From assembly GCA_965213885.1 (NCBI GenBank), contig OZ243919.1:806001-870000 (forward strand): a stretch of DNA of 64,000 nt, read 5' to 3'. The notes beneath the pieces were generated by a model, which did not search any database, was not told where the DNA came from, and saw only the letters and a program-made list of their open reading frames with translations. A program made the position numbers and the translations under genes. This DNA comes from VYFG01 sp965213885. GTDB lineage: Bacteria > Pseudomonadota > Gammaproteobacteria > Arenicellales > Poriferihabitantaceae. Shown in pieces: positions 48,535 to 61,005 of the stretch (within the stretch, counting starts at the first letter, position 1; each line of letters opens with the position of its first letter).

Positions 48535-49195
48535 ACCCGGTGGCCTGCGGGCATGACCGGGCCTCCGCCGTTGGCTATTCGAAACATGCTCAGGCGGCCA
48601 GCCGTCATCGGATCGTGGTCACTGTATCCCGAAACCATGGATCTCCCGACGCCAGCCATCATCCCAAACCGACGGCAGGTATCGCTGGCTGCATGTCTGA
48701 AGGGGAAGAACCAGGACCATTCAAAAGTCAGTGCAGGCATCGGCTCGTCTGAGCCCCCGAGACGCCAGTTTGAAGGCTCATCGGAACCGCCCAGCGCCTC
48801 TCGGGCAGCCGGGTGAATCCCCGTGTCCGACCCGCCGCATGGGGCGGACCTCAACGTCACGGAGCAATCACTCTTCGAAAAGGCGCCTGGTATCTCACCA
48901 TGACGCCTTGTGATCAGAGTTACACTTGAATAGACCCAAACCTGAATCAGGGGCTGAATGATGGGACGGGACTTTTGAGACGCCCTGACATGCATGCCAT
49001 TTCACTGCAGGACATGTACTACAATTTCGGGTTGATTCAACAAACCCTGAGAGTGACCCCGGCAATGGAAGTCGGTGCGGCTGATCACGTCCGGACCCCG
49101 GATGGAATCGCCGCCCTTGCACCCGTATCCACGTCAATTCCAAGTGCACACGGGAAACGGGAGTTTTCTGTCCGGGCCACCATCCAGACAAACCG
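48535..49195. other. Intergenic region between ftsK and lolA
   Basis: An unusually long 661-base gap within an otherwise compact conserved block. Around 48735-48800 a short GGCTC-type motif recurs imperfectly. Frames on either strand show no family motif. The lolA promoter should lie in the last 100 bases. No terminator with a T-run was found. Confidence 0.45.
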
Positions 49196-49855
49196 ATGAG
49201 GGAATCTTTGAAAACAGCCATGCACATGTCAATGATGCGAATCCTGCCGGGTCTTGCCCTTTTGGCCTGGAGCGGACTAGCGCCGGCCAGCCCAGGACTG
49301 GACGCGCTCAAGTACTTCCTGGAAGAAGTCCGGACCTTCGAGGCAGCATTCGGACAGGAGGTCCTTGACGAGTCCATGCAGAGTCTGGACGGCGGCCGGG
49401 GAAGGGTGTGGATCAAGCGTCCGGGGCTGTTCCGCTGGAACTATGATCCGCCGGATGCCCAGGAGATCGTCGGAGACGGTGATCTGGTATGGGTGTACGA
49501 CATCGACCTCGAACAGGTCACCGTGCGCAACCAGAGCGAGGCGCTTGGTAACACGCCCGCACTGCTGCTTTCCGGCGGGGAGGACATGGAAAAGAACTAC
49601 ACCATCATCGACATCGGCACCCAGGGCCGGTTCGACTGGGTCAACCTGATTCCGCTGGACGAGGACAGCAGCTTTACCGAGGTGCGTATCGGTTTCGAGG
49701 ACAACCGGCTCCGCCTCATGGAACTGATCGACACCCTTGGCCAGCGCACCCGGATGAGTTTCGTGGATCTGAAGGAAAACGGACCCATTGACGACAGGGT
49801 CTTCGATTTCCTGCCTCCGGTCGGAGTGGACGTCATTGATGACACGGCGAGCTGA
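49196..49855 (+). CDS. lolA: Outer-membrane lipoprotein carrier protein LolA
   Basis: A 219-residue periplasmic chaperone that carries lipoproteins from LolCDE to LolB. The N-terminal signal peptide ends near LAPASPG, and conserved features include TFEAAFGQ, the RVWIKRPGLFRWNYDPP segment with the hydrophobic-cavity Arg, and DLVWVYDIDLEQVTVR. ATG 49196 is the first start; internal ATGs at 49220-49235 would shorten only the signal n-region. rarA starts 30 bases downstream, as in many gammaproteobacteria. Confidence 0.93.
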   Translation: MRESLKTAMHMSMMRILPGLALLAWSGLAPASPGLDALKYFLEEVRTFEAAFGQEVLDESMQSLDGGRGRVWIKRPGLFRWNYDPPDAQEIVGDGDLVWVYDIDLEQVTVRNQSEALGNTPALLLSGGEDMEKNYTIIDIGTQGRFDWVNLIPLDEDSSFTEVRIGFEDNRLRLMELIDTLGQRTRMSFVDLKENGPIDDRVFDFLPPVGVDVIDDTAS

Positions 49856-49885
49856 AGCCGGGGCCTGAACCCGTGTAGCCGGGCC

Positions 49886-51223
49886 ATGACCGTACCGTCA
49901 GGGACCGAACAGGCCGCGGCCATGGTGCCGCTTGCCGAGCGCATGCGGCCCCGCAGCCTGGACCAGGTGGTGGGCCAGACCCACCTGCTGGGAAAGGGCA
50001 GGCCGCTTCGCCGTGTACTGGAGGGCGGGCAGTTGCATTCCATGGTCCTTTGGGGCCCGCCCGGCAGCGGCAAGACCACCCTGGCGAGAATGCTGGCGGA
50101 GCACGGCGGGGCGGAAATGGTGACCCTCTCTGCGGTCACGAGTGGGGTGCAGGACATCCGGAATGCGGTCTCGCGGGCCGGGGATGTCCGTGAGAAGGGC
50201 GGGCAGGTGCTCCTGTTCGTGGACGAGGTCCACCGCTTCAACAAGTCGCAGCAGGACGCCTTCTTGCCCCACATCGAGAGCGGCCTCATCGTGCTCGTGG
50301 GAGCCACCACGGAAAACCCGGCCTTCGAACTCAACAATGCGCTCCTGTCCCGGTGCCGCATCTACCTGCTGAATACCATGGAGGAGCCCGATCTCGAGAT
50401 CCTGGTGCGCCGGGCGTTGTCCGACTGCGTCCATGGTCTGGGTGACCTGGGTCTTGGTATTGCGGACGACGCGGTCACCTTCCTGGCCGCGGCATCGGGC
50501 GGAGATGCCCGCAGGGCACTCGGTTTTCTGGAAACCGCGGCGGACCTGGCGGCGGACGAGGCGCAGGATCCTGTAGAGGGTCTGACTCTGGACCTGGTCC
50601 GGCGTGTGGTGACCGAGCGGTCGGTACGGTTCGACAAGCGCGGCGACCATTTCTACGACCAGATCTCCGCGCTTCACAAGTCCGTCCGTGGCTCCAACCC
50701 GGATGCCGCGGCCTACTGGCTCGAGAGGATGCTGAGGGGGGGATGCGATCCCCATTATGTCCTTCGCCGGATGGTCCGCATGGCCAGCGAGGACGTGGGC
50801 AATGCCGATCCCCGCGCCCTGGCGGTCACTCTGGATGCATGGGAGAGCTTCGACCGTCTCGGCACCCCGGAGGGGGAGCTTGCGATCACCCAGGCTGCGG
50901 TCTACCTTGCCGTCTGCGCCAAGAGCAACGCGGTCTACCGGGCGCACCATCTGGCCCGCAAGGCGGTCACGGACCATCCGGACGAACCAGTCCCGCTGCA
51001 TATCCGGAACGCGCCCACGGGGCTTGCGAAACAGCTTGGTCACGGCCGTGGCTATCGCTACGACCACAACGAGGAGGATGCCTTCGCCGCCGGCCAGACC
51101 TACTTCCCGGAAGGCATGGGGGAACCCGAGTTCTATCATCCCGCAGACACGGGTCTCGAGGTGCGAATCGGCCAGAAGCTTGCCGACCTGAGGCGGCGTC
51201 ACCGGCTCGCCCGCAAGGCATGA
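49886..51223 (+). CDS. rarA: Replication-associated recombination protein A (RarA/MgsA)
   Basis: A 445-residue AAA+ clamp-loader-like ATPase that acts at stalled replication forks. Walker A GPPGSGKTT is at residues 57-65, Walker B is in LLFVDEVHRFNKSQQDAFL, and the sensor region is in VGATTENPAFELNNALLSR. The C-terminal MgsA tetramerisation region with GYRYDHNEEDAFAAGQTYFP is intact. The stop overlaps the crcB start as ATGA. Length and order are normal. Confidence 0.96.
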   Translation: MTVPSGTEQAAAMVPLAERMRPRSLDQVVGQTHLLGKGRPLRRVLEGGQLHSMVLWGPPGSGKTTLARMLAEHGGAEMVTLSAVTSGVQDIRNAVSRAGDVREKGGQVLLFVDEVHRFNKSQQDAFLPHIESGLIVLVGATTENPAFELNNALLSRCRIYLLNTMEEPDLEILVRRALSDCVHGLGDLGLGIADDAVTFLAAASGGDARRALGFLETAADLAADEAQDPVEGLTLDLVRRVVTERSVRFDKRGDHFYDQISALHKSVRGSNPDAAAYWLERMLRGGCDPHYVLRRMVRMASEDVGNADPRALAVTLDAWESFDRLGTPEGELAITQAAVYLAVCAKSNAVYRAHHLARKAVTDHPDEPVPLHIRNAPTGLAKQLGHGRGYRYDHNEEDAFAAGQTYFPEGMGEPEFYHPADTGLEVRIGQKLADLRRRHRLARKA

Positions 51224-51636
51224 ACCTGCCGACCGCAGTAGCTCTCATCGCCGTCGCCGCAGGGGGCGCCATCGGTTCGGTGCTGCGGTTCCTGACGGGC
51301 GGTTGGGTTGCCAGGCGGATGATGGCGGGGCACCCGGAGATGGCCTTCCCGATGGCGACCATGCTGGTCAACGTAGCGGGTTCCTTCCTGATCGGTCTTC
51401 TGATTGCCTGGATGGACCACTTTGTGCGTGATCCGGCCCTCCGGGACGGCCTTCGCGCCTTTCTCATTGTCGGAGTGCTCGGCGGATTTACCACCTTCTC
51501 GACGTTTTCCCTGGAAACCGTCCAACTGATCGAATACGGGTTATGGGGCAAGGCATTGTTGAATATAATCGCCTCGGCGACGCTGTGCGTGGCCGCCGCA
51601 TTCGCCGGTCTCGCCTTCATGCGCTGGCTGGTATGA
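51220..51636 (+). CDS. crcB: Fluoride ion channel CrcB/Fluc
   Basis: A 138-residue four-helix protein that exports fluoride as a dual-topology dimer. Signature elements are GGAIGSVLRFLTGGW, the FPMATMLVNVAGSFLIGLL helix with the conserved Asn, and GVLGGFTTFSTFSLETV with the Phe-box phenylalanines. The ATG overlaps the rarA stop as ATGA, so it is translated from the rarA message; no fluoride riboswitch can precede it directly. serS follows after 34 bases. Confidence 0.95.
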   Translation: MNLPTAVALIAVAAGGAIGSVLRFLTGGWVARRMMAGHPEMAFPMATMLVNVAGSFLIGLLIAWMDHFVRDPALRDGLRAFLIVGVLGGFTTFSTFSLETVQLIEYGLWGKALLNIIASATLCVAAAFAGLAFMRWLV

Positions 51637-51670
51637 TCTTCAAACGCTCATTTGCCCGATACCTCAATCC

Positions 51671-52948
51671 ATGCTGGATCCGCAGTTCCTAAGACAGAAC
51701 ACCGAAAGCGTCGCGGCGCGATTGCTGCACCGCGGTTATACCCTGGACGTCGAGCAGTTCACGTCGCTCGAGTCACGGCGCAGGATACTGCAGTCCGACG
51801 TCGAGGCGCTCCAGGCGAAGCGCAATACCGCTTCCAGGGAAATCGGCGCGGCCAAGTCCCGGGGAGAGGATCCCCAATCCATCCTGGAGTCCGTGGCGGA
51901 CCTCGGCGAGCGCATCAAGGCGGGACAGGCGGAACTCGGCGAGGTCCAGGATGCCCTGCACGCAATCCATGCCGACATTCCCAACCTTGCCCACGAATCC
52001 GTTCCGGAAGGGCCCGACGAGGAACACAACGTGGAGGTCAGGCGATGGGGGACGCAGCGGGAGTTCGACTTCGAGCCGAGGGATCACGTGGATGTGGGCG
52101 AGGCACTCGGTATGATGGACTACGAGGCCGCAGCCAAGCTGTCCGGCGCACGTTTCGTCACCATGCAGGACGGGATCGCGCGCATGCACCGCGCCCTGGC
52201 CCAGTTCATGCTGGACCTGCATATCCGGGAGCACGGCTATACCGAAACCTACGTGCCTTTCCTGGTCCAACCGGAGGCCCTCTTCGGCACCGGGCAGTTG
52301 CCGAAGTTCGACGATGACCAGTTCAGCACCCGGGACGACCCGCCGTACTACCTGGTTCCCACCGCGGAGGTGCCGCTGACCAACCTGGTGGCCAACACAA
52401 TCCTGGAGGCCGACCAGCTGCCCATGCTCCGGGTTGCGCACACGCCCTGTTTCCGCCGGGAGGCGGGTTCCTACGGTCGTGATACCCGGGGCATGATCCG
52501 GCAGCACCAGTTCGAGAAGGTGGAATTGGTGCACATCAGCCACCCGGACCACTCCTACGAGGAACTCGAGCGTCTCACTGCCAACGCGGAGACCGTGCTG
52601 CGGCGGCTGGAACTGCCCTATCGGGTGATTACGTTGTGCACCGGCGACATGGGATTCGGCGCAGCCAAGACCTACGACATCGAGGTATGGCTGCCGAGCC
52701 AGAAACAGTTCCGGGAAATCTCCTCGTGCAGCAACTGCGAGGCGTTCCAGGCCCGCCGCATGAAGGCGAGGTTCCGCAACCCGGACACCGGCAAGCCGGA
52801 ACCGCTGCATACCCTGAACGGCTCCGGCGTGGCCGTGGGACGGGCTCTGGTGGCGGTACTCGAGAATTGCCAGAACGTGGATGGCAGCGTGACGGTACCC
52901 GAGGCGCTGCGACCCTACATGGGCGGCGAAACCGCCATTTCACGTTGA
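51671..52948 (+). CDS. serS: Seryl-tRNA synthetase
   Basis: A 425-residue class IIa synthetase. The N-terminal helical arm (about residues 27-100) for tRNA-Ser binding is followed by the catalytic core with motif 2 CFRREAGSYGRDTRGMIRQHQ and motif 3 NGSGVAVGRALVAVLEN. The size is standard. It is the end of the ftsK-lolA-rarA-crcB-serS block. Confidence 0.97.
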   Translation: MLDPQFLRQNTESVAARLLHRGYTLDVEQFTSLESRRRILQSDVEALQAKRNTASREIGAAKSRGEDPQSILESVADLGERIKAGQAELGEVQDALHAIHADIPNLAHESVPEGPDEEHNVEVRRWGTQREFDFEPRDHVDVGEALGMMDYEAAAKLSGARFVTMQDGIARMHRALAQFMLDLHIREHGYTETYVPFLVQPEALFGTGQLPKFDDDQFSTRDDPPYYLVPTAEVPLTNLVANTILEADQLPMLRVAHTPCFRREAGSYGRDTRGMIRQHQFEKVELVHISHPDHSYEELERLTANAETVLRRLELPYRVITLCTGDMGFGAAKTYDIEVWLPSQKQFREISSCSNCEAFQARRMKARFRNPDTGKPEPLHTLNGSGVAVGRALVAVLENCQNVDGSVTVPEALRPYMGGETAISR

Positions 52949-53177
52949 ATTGATTTAACTTACACTCGTTAATCATTGATTACAGGAATAAATCTCCCGG
53001 TGCGGAGATCGGATTTTGCGGTGCGGAATCCGATCGGGAGGACAGGGACGGACAGGATGGCCGGGTATCCCGGGTGGTGCCTGTCCCGGGATTGTCGGGT
53101 CGGAGTCGCCCTTTTGTCGTGGACATTGCTGGCCCGGGACGGAACACTGTAGCCGGCACAGTCCAGGAGGCCCTTCA
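52949..53177. other. Leader region of the HTH/2TM gene
   Basis: About 230 bases after serS. Its first part is AT-rich and it contains the compound inverted repeat annotated separately at 52994-53040. The ribosome binding site AGGAGG is at about 53165-53170, followed by the ATG at 53178. Confidence 0.5.
52994..53040. promoter_or_regulatory. Compound inverted repeat downstream of serS
   Basis: Two nested arm pairs form one long hairpin: CTCCCG (52994-52999) with CGGGAG (53035-53040), and ATCGGATT (53008-53015) with AATCCGAT (53027-53034), leaving an 8-base bulge on one side and an 11-base loop. GGTGCGGA occurs twice, in the bulge and the loop. No T-run follows, so it is not a plain intrinsic terminator. 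It may be a structured leader, an operator pair or a factor-dependent end of serS. Confidence 0.55.
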
Positions 53178-53657
53178 ATGATCGTACGCAAACTGAGACT
53201 GCAACGGGGCTGGTCCCAGGAGCAGCTGGCCGAGATAAGCGGTCTCAACGTCCGGACCATCCAGCGCATCGAAAGGGGGCAAGTCCCCGGTCTCGAGTCA
53301 TTGAAGTCCCTGGCGGCCGTGTTCGAAGTCCCGGTAACCGAACTCAGGCAGGAGGAAGACATCATGACCGAAGCGAAGACACCGACCCGCATCTCCGACG
53401 AGGAGGAAAGGGTCATCGAGTACGTGCGCGACCTCAAGGGGTTCTATTCCCACCTGACGAGCTACGTGCTGGTGATGCTGGTTCTTTTCGTGGTCAATCT
53501 CGTCTTCACACCCGGCTACATCTGGGCGTTCTGGGCAGCCTTCGGGTGGGGTATCGGCATCCTGGTGCATGGGCTGAACGTGTTCGAAGTGATCAGCTGG
53601 CTCGGGCCTGACTGGGAGAGGCGCCAGGTCGAGAAACGGCTCGGCCGGAAGCTGTAA
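53178..53657 (+). CDS. HTH regulator fused to a two-helix membrane domain (2TM)
   Basis: A 159-residue protein. Residues 1-57 are an XRE-like helix-turn-helix (RLQRGWSQEQLAEISGLNVRTIQRIERG), and residues about 75-159 resemble the 2TM domain with membrane helices near 94-111 and 114-131 and a basic C-terminus. The ATG at 53178 follows a strong AGGAGG; the frame runs to 53016 without similarity. This would be a membrane-bound transcription regulator of unknown signal. An internal ATG at residue 63 could also give a separate 2TM protein. Confidence 0.8.
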   Translation: MIVRKLRLQRGWSQEQLAEISGLNVRTIQRIERGQVPGLESLKSLAAVFEVPVTELRQEEDIMTEAKTPTRISDEEERVIEYVRDLKGFYSHLTSYVLVMLVLFVVNLVFTPGYIWAFWAAFGWGIGILVHGLNVFEVISWLGPDWERRQVEKRLGRKL

Positions 53658-53721
53658 CGCGGACAGCTGGGGAGCCCGGGGTGAGCATGATGAACAGTGG
53701 CAATCCGGATGGACGGATCCG

Positions 53722-54426
53722 ATGACGACTGAGGGGAGGCCGGGCGACGGCATGATCGTGACCGGCGGCAGTTCGGGCATCGGGCTTGCGCTGGTGGAAC
53801 GGCTGGTGGGGGAGGGACACCGCGTCACCTGCATTGCCAGGCGCCCCTGCCCCGTACCCGGGGCCGGTTCCATCCGGTGCGACCTGTCGGACGATGGGGC
53901 CATCGAGCTCTGCTTGCCCGCCCTGTCCGAACTGCCTGTGCCCAGCGGCATCATCTTCTGTCACGGACAGGGAGATTTCGGGGCACTGGAGCAGTTCAGC
54001 GCCGGCAGGATCCGGCGCCTCGTGGATCTCCATATCGTTGCCACCCTCCTGCTGTGTCGCCACTTCCTGCCCCGCATGAAACGCCTTGGCAGTGGTACCC
54101 TGGTGTTCCTCGGGTCCGATGCGGCGCTCCGGGGGACGTCGAGGGGGGCGGTGTACTGTGCCACCAAGTTCGCCCTTCGGGGCGCCGCCCAGGCGCTCCG
54201 GGAAGAGTGCGGCGCAAGCGGCGTCCGCGTCGGTATCGTCAATCCCGGCATGGTGGACACGCCGTTCTACGACTCTCTGGACTTTGCTCCCGGCGAACAC
54301 GCGGACAATCATCTGGACGCCGCCGACGTGGTGGACGCGGTCCTGCTGATGCTGGGGGCGCCGGCGGGTTCCGTGATCGACGAAATCAACCTCTCGCCGT
54401 TGAAAAAGGTGATCCGGCGGACCTGA
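53722..54426 (+). CDS. Short-chain dehydrogenase/reductase (SDR)
   Basis: A 234-residue SDR with the cofactor loop TGGSSGIG at about residues 14-21, an Arg-Arg pair after the second strand (ARRPC) that favours NADP, and the active-site YCATK near residue 150. The structural NNAG is replaced by CHGQG, a notable departure. It starts 64 bases after the membrane-HTH gene and ends 73 bases before dapB. Its role is unknown. Confidence 0.85.
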   Translation: MTTEGRPGDGMIVTGGSSGIGLALVERLVGEGHRVTCIARRPCPVPGAGSIRCDLSDDGAIELCLPALSELPVPSGIIFCHGQGDFGALEQFSAGRIRRLVDLHIVATLLLCRHFLPRMKRLGSGTLVFLGSDAALRGTSRGAVYCATKFALRGAAQALREECGASGVRVGIVNPGMVDTPFYDSLDFAPGEHADNHLDAADVVDAVLLMLGAPAGSVIDEINLSPLKKVIRRT

Positions 54427-54499
54427 TCCGGTCCGAAGCCCGTCAAACCCCGCGACGCCGGCGGTTATAATCGGTGGACACCTCTCTGACTGACACCGC

Positions 54500-55297
54500 A
54501 TGACGATCCGAATCGCCGTGTCCGGGGCCGCCGGACGGATGGGTCAGGCCATCATCCGCCTGATTGCCGAAGACGATGCGCTCGAACTGGCCTCGGCGCT
54601 GGAGCACGGCCAGAGCCAGGCTCTGACCCGCGATGCCGGCACCGTGGCAGGGATCGCCCGACTGGGGGTCCCGGTCGCCCCCGCCCCGGAGAGCGGGTTC
54701 GACGTCATGGTGGAGTTCACCGCCCCCGATGCCACCATGGAGCACCTGGCCTTCTGCCGCGAGCATGGCCACGCCATCATGATCGGTACCACGGGCCTGG
54801 ATGACCGCCAGCGCGGCGAGGTCAGGGATGCCGGCAGGGACATTCCGGTGGTTCTTGCAGCCAACACCAGTGTCGGGATCAACCTGTGCGCGGCGCTTCT
54901 CGAGACCGCCGGCCAGGTGCTGGGCGACCACATGGATGTTGAGGTGGTCGAGGCCCATCACCGCCACAAGGTGGACGCTCCTTCCGGTACGGCACTGTTG
55001 CTGGGTGAGACCGTGGCACGGACGCTTGGCAGGGATCTCAACGCCGACGGGGTGTTCGCCAGGGAAGGCCACACCGGTCCGAGGCCAGCGGGCAGCATCG
55101 GCTTTTCCACCATCCGGGGTGGCGATATTGCCGGAGAGCACACGGTGATGTTTATCGGTGACAGCGAGCGCATCGAGATCACCCACCGGGCCACGGACCG
55201 GCGCATTTTCGCAAGGGGGGCCCTGCGTGCGGCAAGGTGGCTCGCGGGCCGTGCGGCGGGCTTCTACGACATGCGTGACGTACTGGAACTTCGTTGA
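54500..55297 (+). CDS. dapB: 4-hydroxy-tetrahydrodipicolinate reductase
   Basis: A 265-residue enzyme of lysine and diaminopimelate synthesis. The NAD(P)-binding loop GAAGRMG is at about residues 9-15, and the diagnostic EAHHRHKVDAPSGTA carries the catalytic His and Lys. The C-terminal RIEITHRATDRRIFARGALRAA is also conserved. carAB follows after a 172-base leader, the order found in gammaproteobacteria. Confidence 0.96.
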   Translation: MTIRIAVSGAAGRMGQAIIRLIAEDDALELASALEHGQSQALTRDAGTVAGIARLGVPVAPAPESGFDVMVEFTAPDATMEHLAFCREHGHAIMIGTTGLDDRQRGEVRDAGRDIPVVLAANTSVGINLCAALLETAGQVLGDHMDVEVVEAHHRHKVDAPSGTALLLGETVARTLGRDLNADGVFAREGHTGPRPAGSIGFSTIRGGDIAGEHTVMFIGDSERIEITHRATDRRIFARGALRAARWLAGRAAGFYDMRDVLELR

Positions 55298-55383
55298 ATT
55301 GTGACCGCACCGGCGTTACAATCCGGCCGTCCAGAAAGAGCGGCCAGGGGCTAGCAAGATCACCAGCACCAAGATCATCGAAA

Positions 55384-55416
55384 GGGGGAAGCCGAATGCG
55401 GTTTCTCCCTTTTTTT
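55384..55416 (+). terminator. Intrinsic terminator or attenuator between dapB and carA
   Basis: An 11-base-pair stem (55384-55394 with 55399-55409, two G-U pairs) closes an AATG tetraloop and is followed by seven T bases (55410-55416). It lies about 87 bases after dapB and 54 bases before the preferred carA start. It can end the dapB message or, since it lies inside the probable carAB leader, attenuate carAB. Confidence 0.85.
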
Positions 55417-55469
55417 AGGTGCACAGCATGCACTTGGCAAGAACTGAACGATCCTCCCGGGAGAGTGAT

Positions 55470-56617
55470 TTGAATCAAAGCGCGTTGTTGGTGCTTGAGG
55501 ACGGAACCGTGTTCAACGGCCGTTCCATCGGCGCAAATGGAGCCAGCGTAGGGGAGGTGGTGTTCAATACCGCCATGACCGGTTACCAGGAAATTCTCAC
55601 CGATCCTTCCTATGCCAGCCAGATTGTCACCCTGACGTATCCCCACATCGGCAACGTGGGCACCAATGATGAGGACGAGGAATCCTCCCGGGTGTTCAGT
55701 GCCGGGCTGGTGGTGCGTAGCCTGCCGGTATCCCACAGCAGCTGGCGGTCGCGGGAGTCCCTGCCGGAGTACCTTGCGGCCCGGAACGTGGTGGCGATCA
55801 GCGATATCGACACCCGTCGGCTGACCCGGATCCTGCGCACCAGGGGGGCCCTGGCCGGTTGCATTGCCGCCGGCGACGATGCCGACCCGGATACCTGCCT
55901 GGCCAACGCGCGGGCATTTCCCGGACTCGGCGGCATGGATCTCGCAAGAGTCGTCACCACGCGGTCCACCTACCGCTGGAACCGTGGAGAAGCGGACGGA
56001 GAATGGACCCTCCCCGGCGGCCATGGGCGGGCGCCGGAGTCGCGTTTCCGGGTCGTGGCCTGTGATTACGGCGTCAAGCGCAATATCCTCCGCCTGCTGG
56101 CGGAGCGGGGCTGCGACGTCACCGTGGTGCCCGCGAAAACCGGGGCCGAGGAAATTCTCGGGCACGGGCCCGACGGCGTGTTTCTCTCCAACGGTCCCGG
56201 CGACCCCGAGCCCTGCGACTACGCGATCCGGGCCATCCGTGAGATTGTCCTTCGGAACATCCCGGTGTTCGGCATCTGCCTCGGGCACCAACTGTTGGCG
56301 CTTGCGAGCGGCGCACGTACCGGGAAGATGAAGTTCGGCCACCACGGCGCCAACCATCCGGTACAGGACCTCGGGACCGGCAGGGTGCTGATTACCAGCC
56401 AGAACCACGGCTTCACCGTTGAGGAGGAATCGTTGCCGGACAATGCGCGGGTGACCCACCGGTCGCTTTTTGACGGCACGGTGCAGGGCATCGAGTTGCT
56501 GGATCACCCCGCCTACTCGTTTCAGGGCCATCCGGAGGCGAGCCCGGGACCCCGGGACATCCACAGCCTGTTCGACCGGTTCATCGGGATGATGTCGTCC
56601 GCCCGGGGTGATGCGCA

Positions 56618-56621
<4 letters not shown>
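55470..56621 (+). CDS. carA: Carbamoyl-phosphate synthase small subunit
   Basis: A 383-residue glutaminase subunit that delivers ammonia for carbamoyl phosphate, used in pyrimidine and arginine synthesis. The TTG at 55470 is preferred: GGGAGAG precedes it and it aligns LNQSALLVLEDG with the E. coli start MIKSALLVLEDG. ATGs at 55419 and 55428 are in frame but only just past the terminator T-run. The nucleophile Cys is in FGICLGHQ near residue 269 and the His-Glu pair in FQGHPEAS. The stop overlaps carB as ATGA. Confidence 0.94.
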
Positions 56622-59845
<3,224 letters not shown>

Positions 59846-59899
59846 TCCGGCCGGTCACGGGGCACGTGACGGACCTGGAAACGATCCCGGACAGAAGTC

Positions 59900-60382
59900 A
59901 TGAACACCGAGAGAACCATATTGACCAGGGCAGGGGCGGAAAGGCTGCGCGCGGAACTGAAAACCCTGAAGAGCGTGGACCGCCCGAAGATCATTGCCGC
60001 GATCGCGGAAGCGAGATCCCACGGGGACCTGACCGAAAACGCAGAATACGCGGCTGCCAAGGAGCAGCAGGGGTTCATCGAGGGCCGGATCGCCGAACTG
60101 GAGGGCAACCTCGCCATCGCCGAGATCATCGATTCGAAAGACATTGTCGCCACCGGCAAGGTGGTATTCGGTGCGCACGTCAAGCTCTACGATATCGACC
60201 AGGACGTGGTGGTCAGCTACCAGCTTGTGGGTAATCTCGAGGCCGATCCGGACCAGGGCCTGATTTCCATCGGCTCCCCCATCGGCAAGGCGCTGCTGGG
60301 AAAGTCCGAAGGGGACGAAATGGTGTTTGCTGCACCCGGCGGCAAGCGGACCTACGAGGTGCTGGAGATCAGGTACGGATAA
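59900..60382 (+). CDS. greA: Transcription elongation factor GreA
   Basis: A 160-residue factor that rescues backtracked RNA polymerase by stimulating transcript cleavage. The N-terminal coiled coil has the acidic tip ARSHGDLTENAEYAAAK at residues 39-55, and the C-terminal FKBP-like domain includes SIGSPIGKALLGKSEGDEM. The order carB-greA matches other gammaproteobacteria such as Pseudomonas. Confidence 0.97.
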   Translation: MNTERTILTRAGAERLRAELKTLKSVDRPKIIAAIAEARSHGDLTENAEYAAAKEQQGFIEGRIAELEGNLAIAEIIDSKDIVATGKVVFGAHVKLYDIDQDVVVSYQLVGNLEADPDQGLISIGSPIGKALLGKSEGDEMVFAAPGGKRTYEVLEIRYG

Positions 60383-60731
60383 TCCGTGCCCGGTGGCTCC
60401 GGACCCACCGCCCGAGGGACTGTCTCACAGGAGTCCACCCAATGTCATTTCCTTTCCGTATGATCAGGTCGGAATTTTCTTGTGCCCGTGACGCCGTTGT
60501 CTGACGGGGGCAGATTTTTTCATACATCCCGGAAAGTCCCCAATCCCCTGCTGCCGAACGAGGACTGACCACGCTGGCCGATCCCGGCCTCTTCGCCCTG
60601 GCCACTTGGGTTACAGTGGCACCTTGCATTCCACCAGTGAATCGGTCACGCCCAGCCGCCAGTTTCGAGCTGGAAAGGTCCGTTTACAGGTGCTATTATC
60701 GGACCTGTTAACAGGGCTTGAGGATCCGAGC
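60383..60731. other. Intergenic region between greA and the toxin-antitoxin pair
   Basis: About 349 bases. A GC-rich hairpin (GGTGG with CCACC) lies at about 60393-60410 after greA but lacks a T-run. The antitoxin promoter should be at 60640-60730. A frame beginning at 60606 runs into the antitoxin but its upstream part has no similarity. Confidence 0.45.
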
Positions 60732-61001
60732 ATGAACGTCAAGTTCTCCGAGGACATCGTTCCGCTAACCGACCTGAAGGTGAACCCCGGCCGCGTCGTC
60801 AAGCATGCGACAGACGCACACCGTCCGGTGCTGCTCACCAGCCGCGGGCGCGGTGTGGCCGTCGTGCAGTCGGTGACCGACTACGAGGTGGCCGAGGAGG
60901 AGCGGGCGTTCATGCGCGCGGTCGTCGCCGGTCTCGCCGACCTCGAGGCCGGCCGAGAGCTGTCTCTTGCAGAGGCCAAGGCTCGGCTCGGCTTGAAGTA
61001 G
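60732..61001 (+). CDS. Phd/YefM-type antitoxin
   Basis: An 89-residue antitoxin. The N-terminal FSEDIVPLTDLKVNPGRVVKH and RPVLLTSRGRGVAVVQS are the Phd/YefM DNA-binding fold, and the acidic/helical C-terminus would bind the toxin. ATG 60732 gives the standard length; the upstream extension to 60606 lacks similarity. The toxin gene starts four bases after its stop. Confidence 0.9.
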   Translation: MNVKFSEDIVPLTDLKVNPGRVVKHATDAHRPVLLTSRGRGVAVVQSVTDYEVAEEERAFMRAVVAGLADLEAGRELSLAEAKARLGLK

Positions 61002-61005
61002 GTGC

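Noticed and set aside
48735..48800. Short repeated GGCTC-type motif in the ftsK-lolA gap as a repeat array or repeat protein
   Set aside because: Units are few and irregular, with no constant spacing, and the frame containing them has no other coding signs.
51180..51222. A fluoride riboswitch before crcB
   Set aside because: crcB overlaps the rarA stop codon, leaving no leader for one.
54466..54471. TATAAT hexamer upstream of dapB as a promoter -10 element
   Set aside because: The matching upstream region (about 54443-54448) is a poor -35 element, so it was not called.
55419..55430. ATG codons at 55419 and 55428 as the carA start
   Set aside because: They lie almost on the terminator T-run and add residues absent from CarA; the TTG at 55470 aligns with known N-termini and has a better ribosome site.
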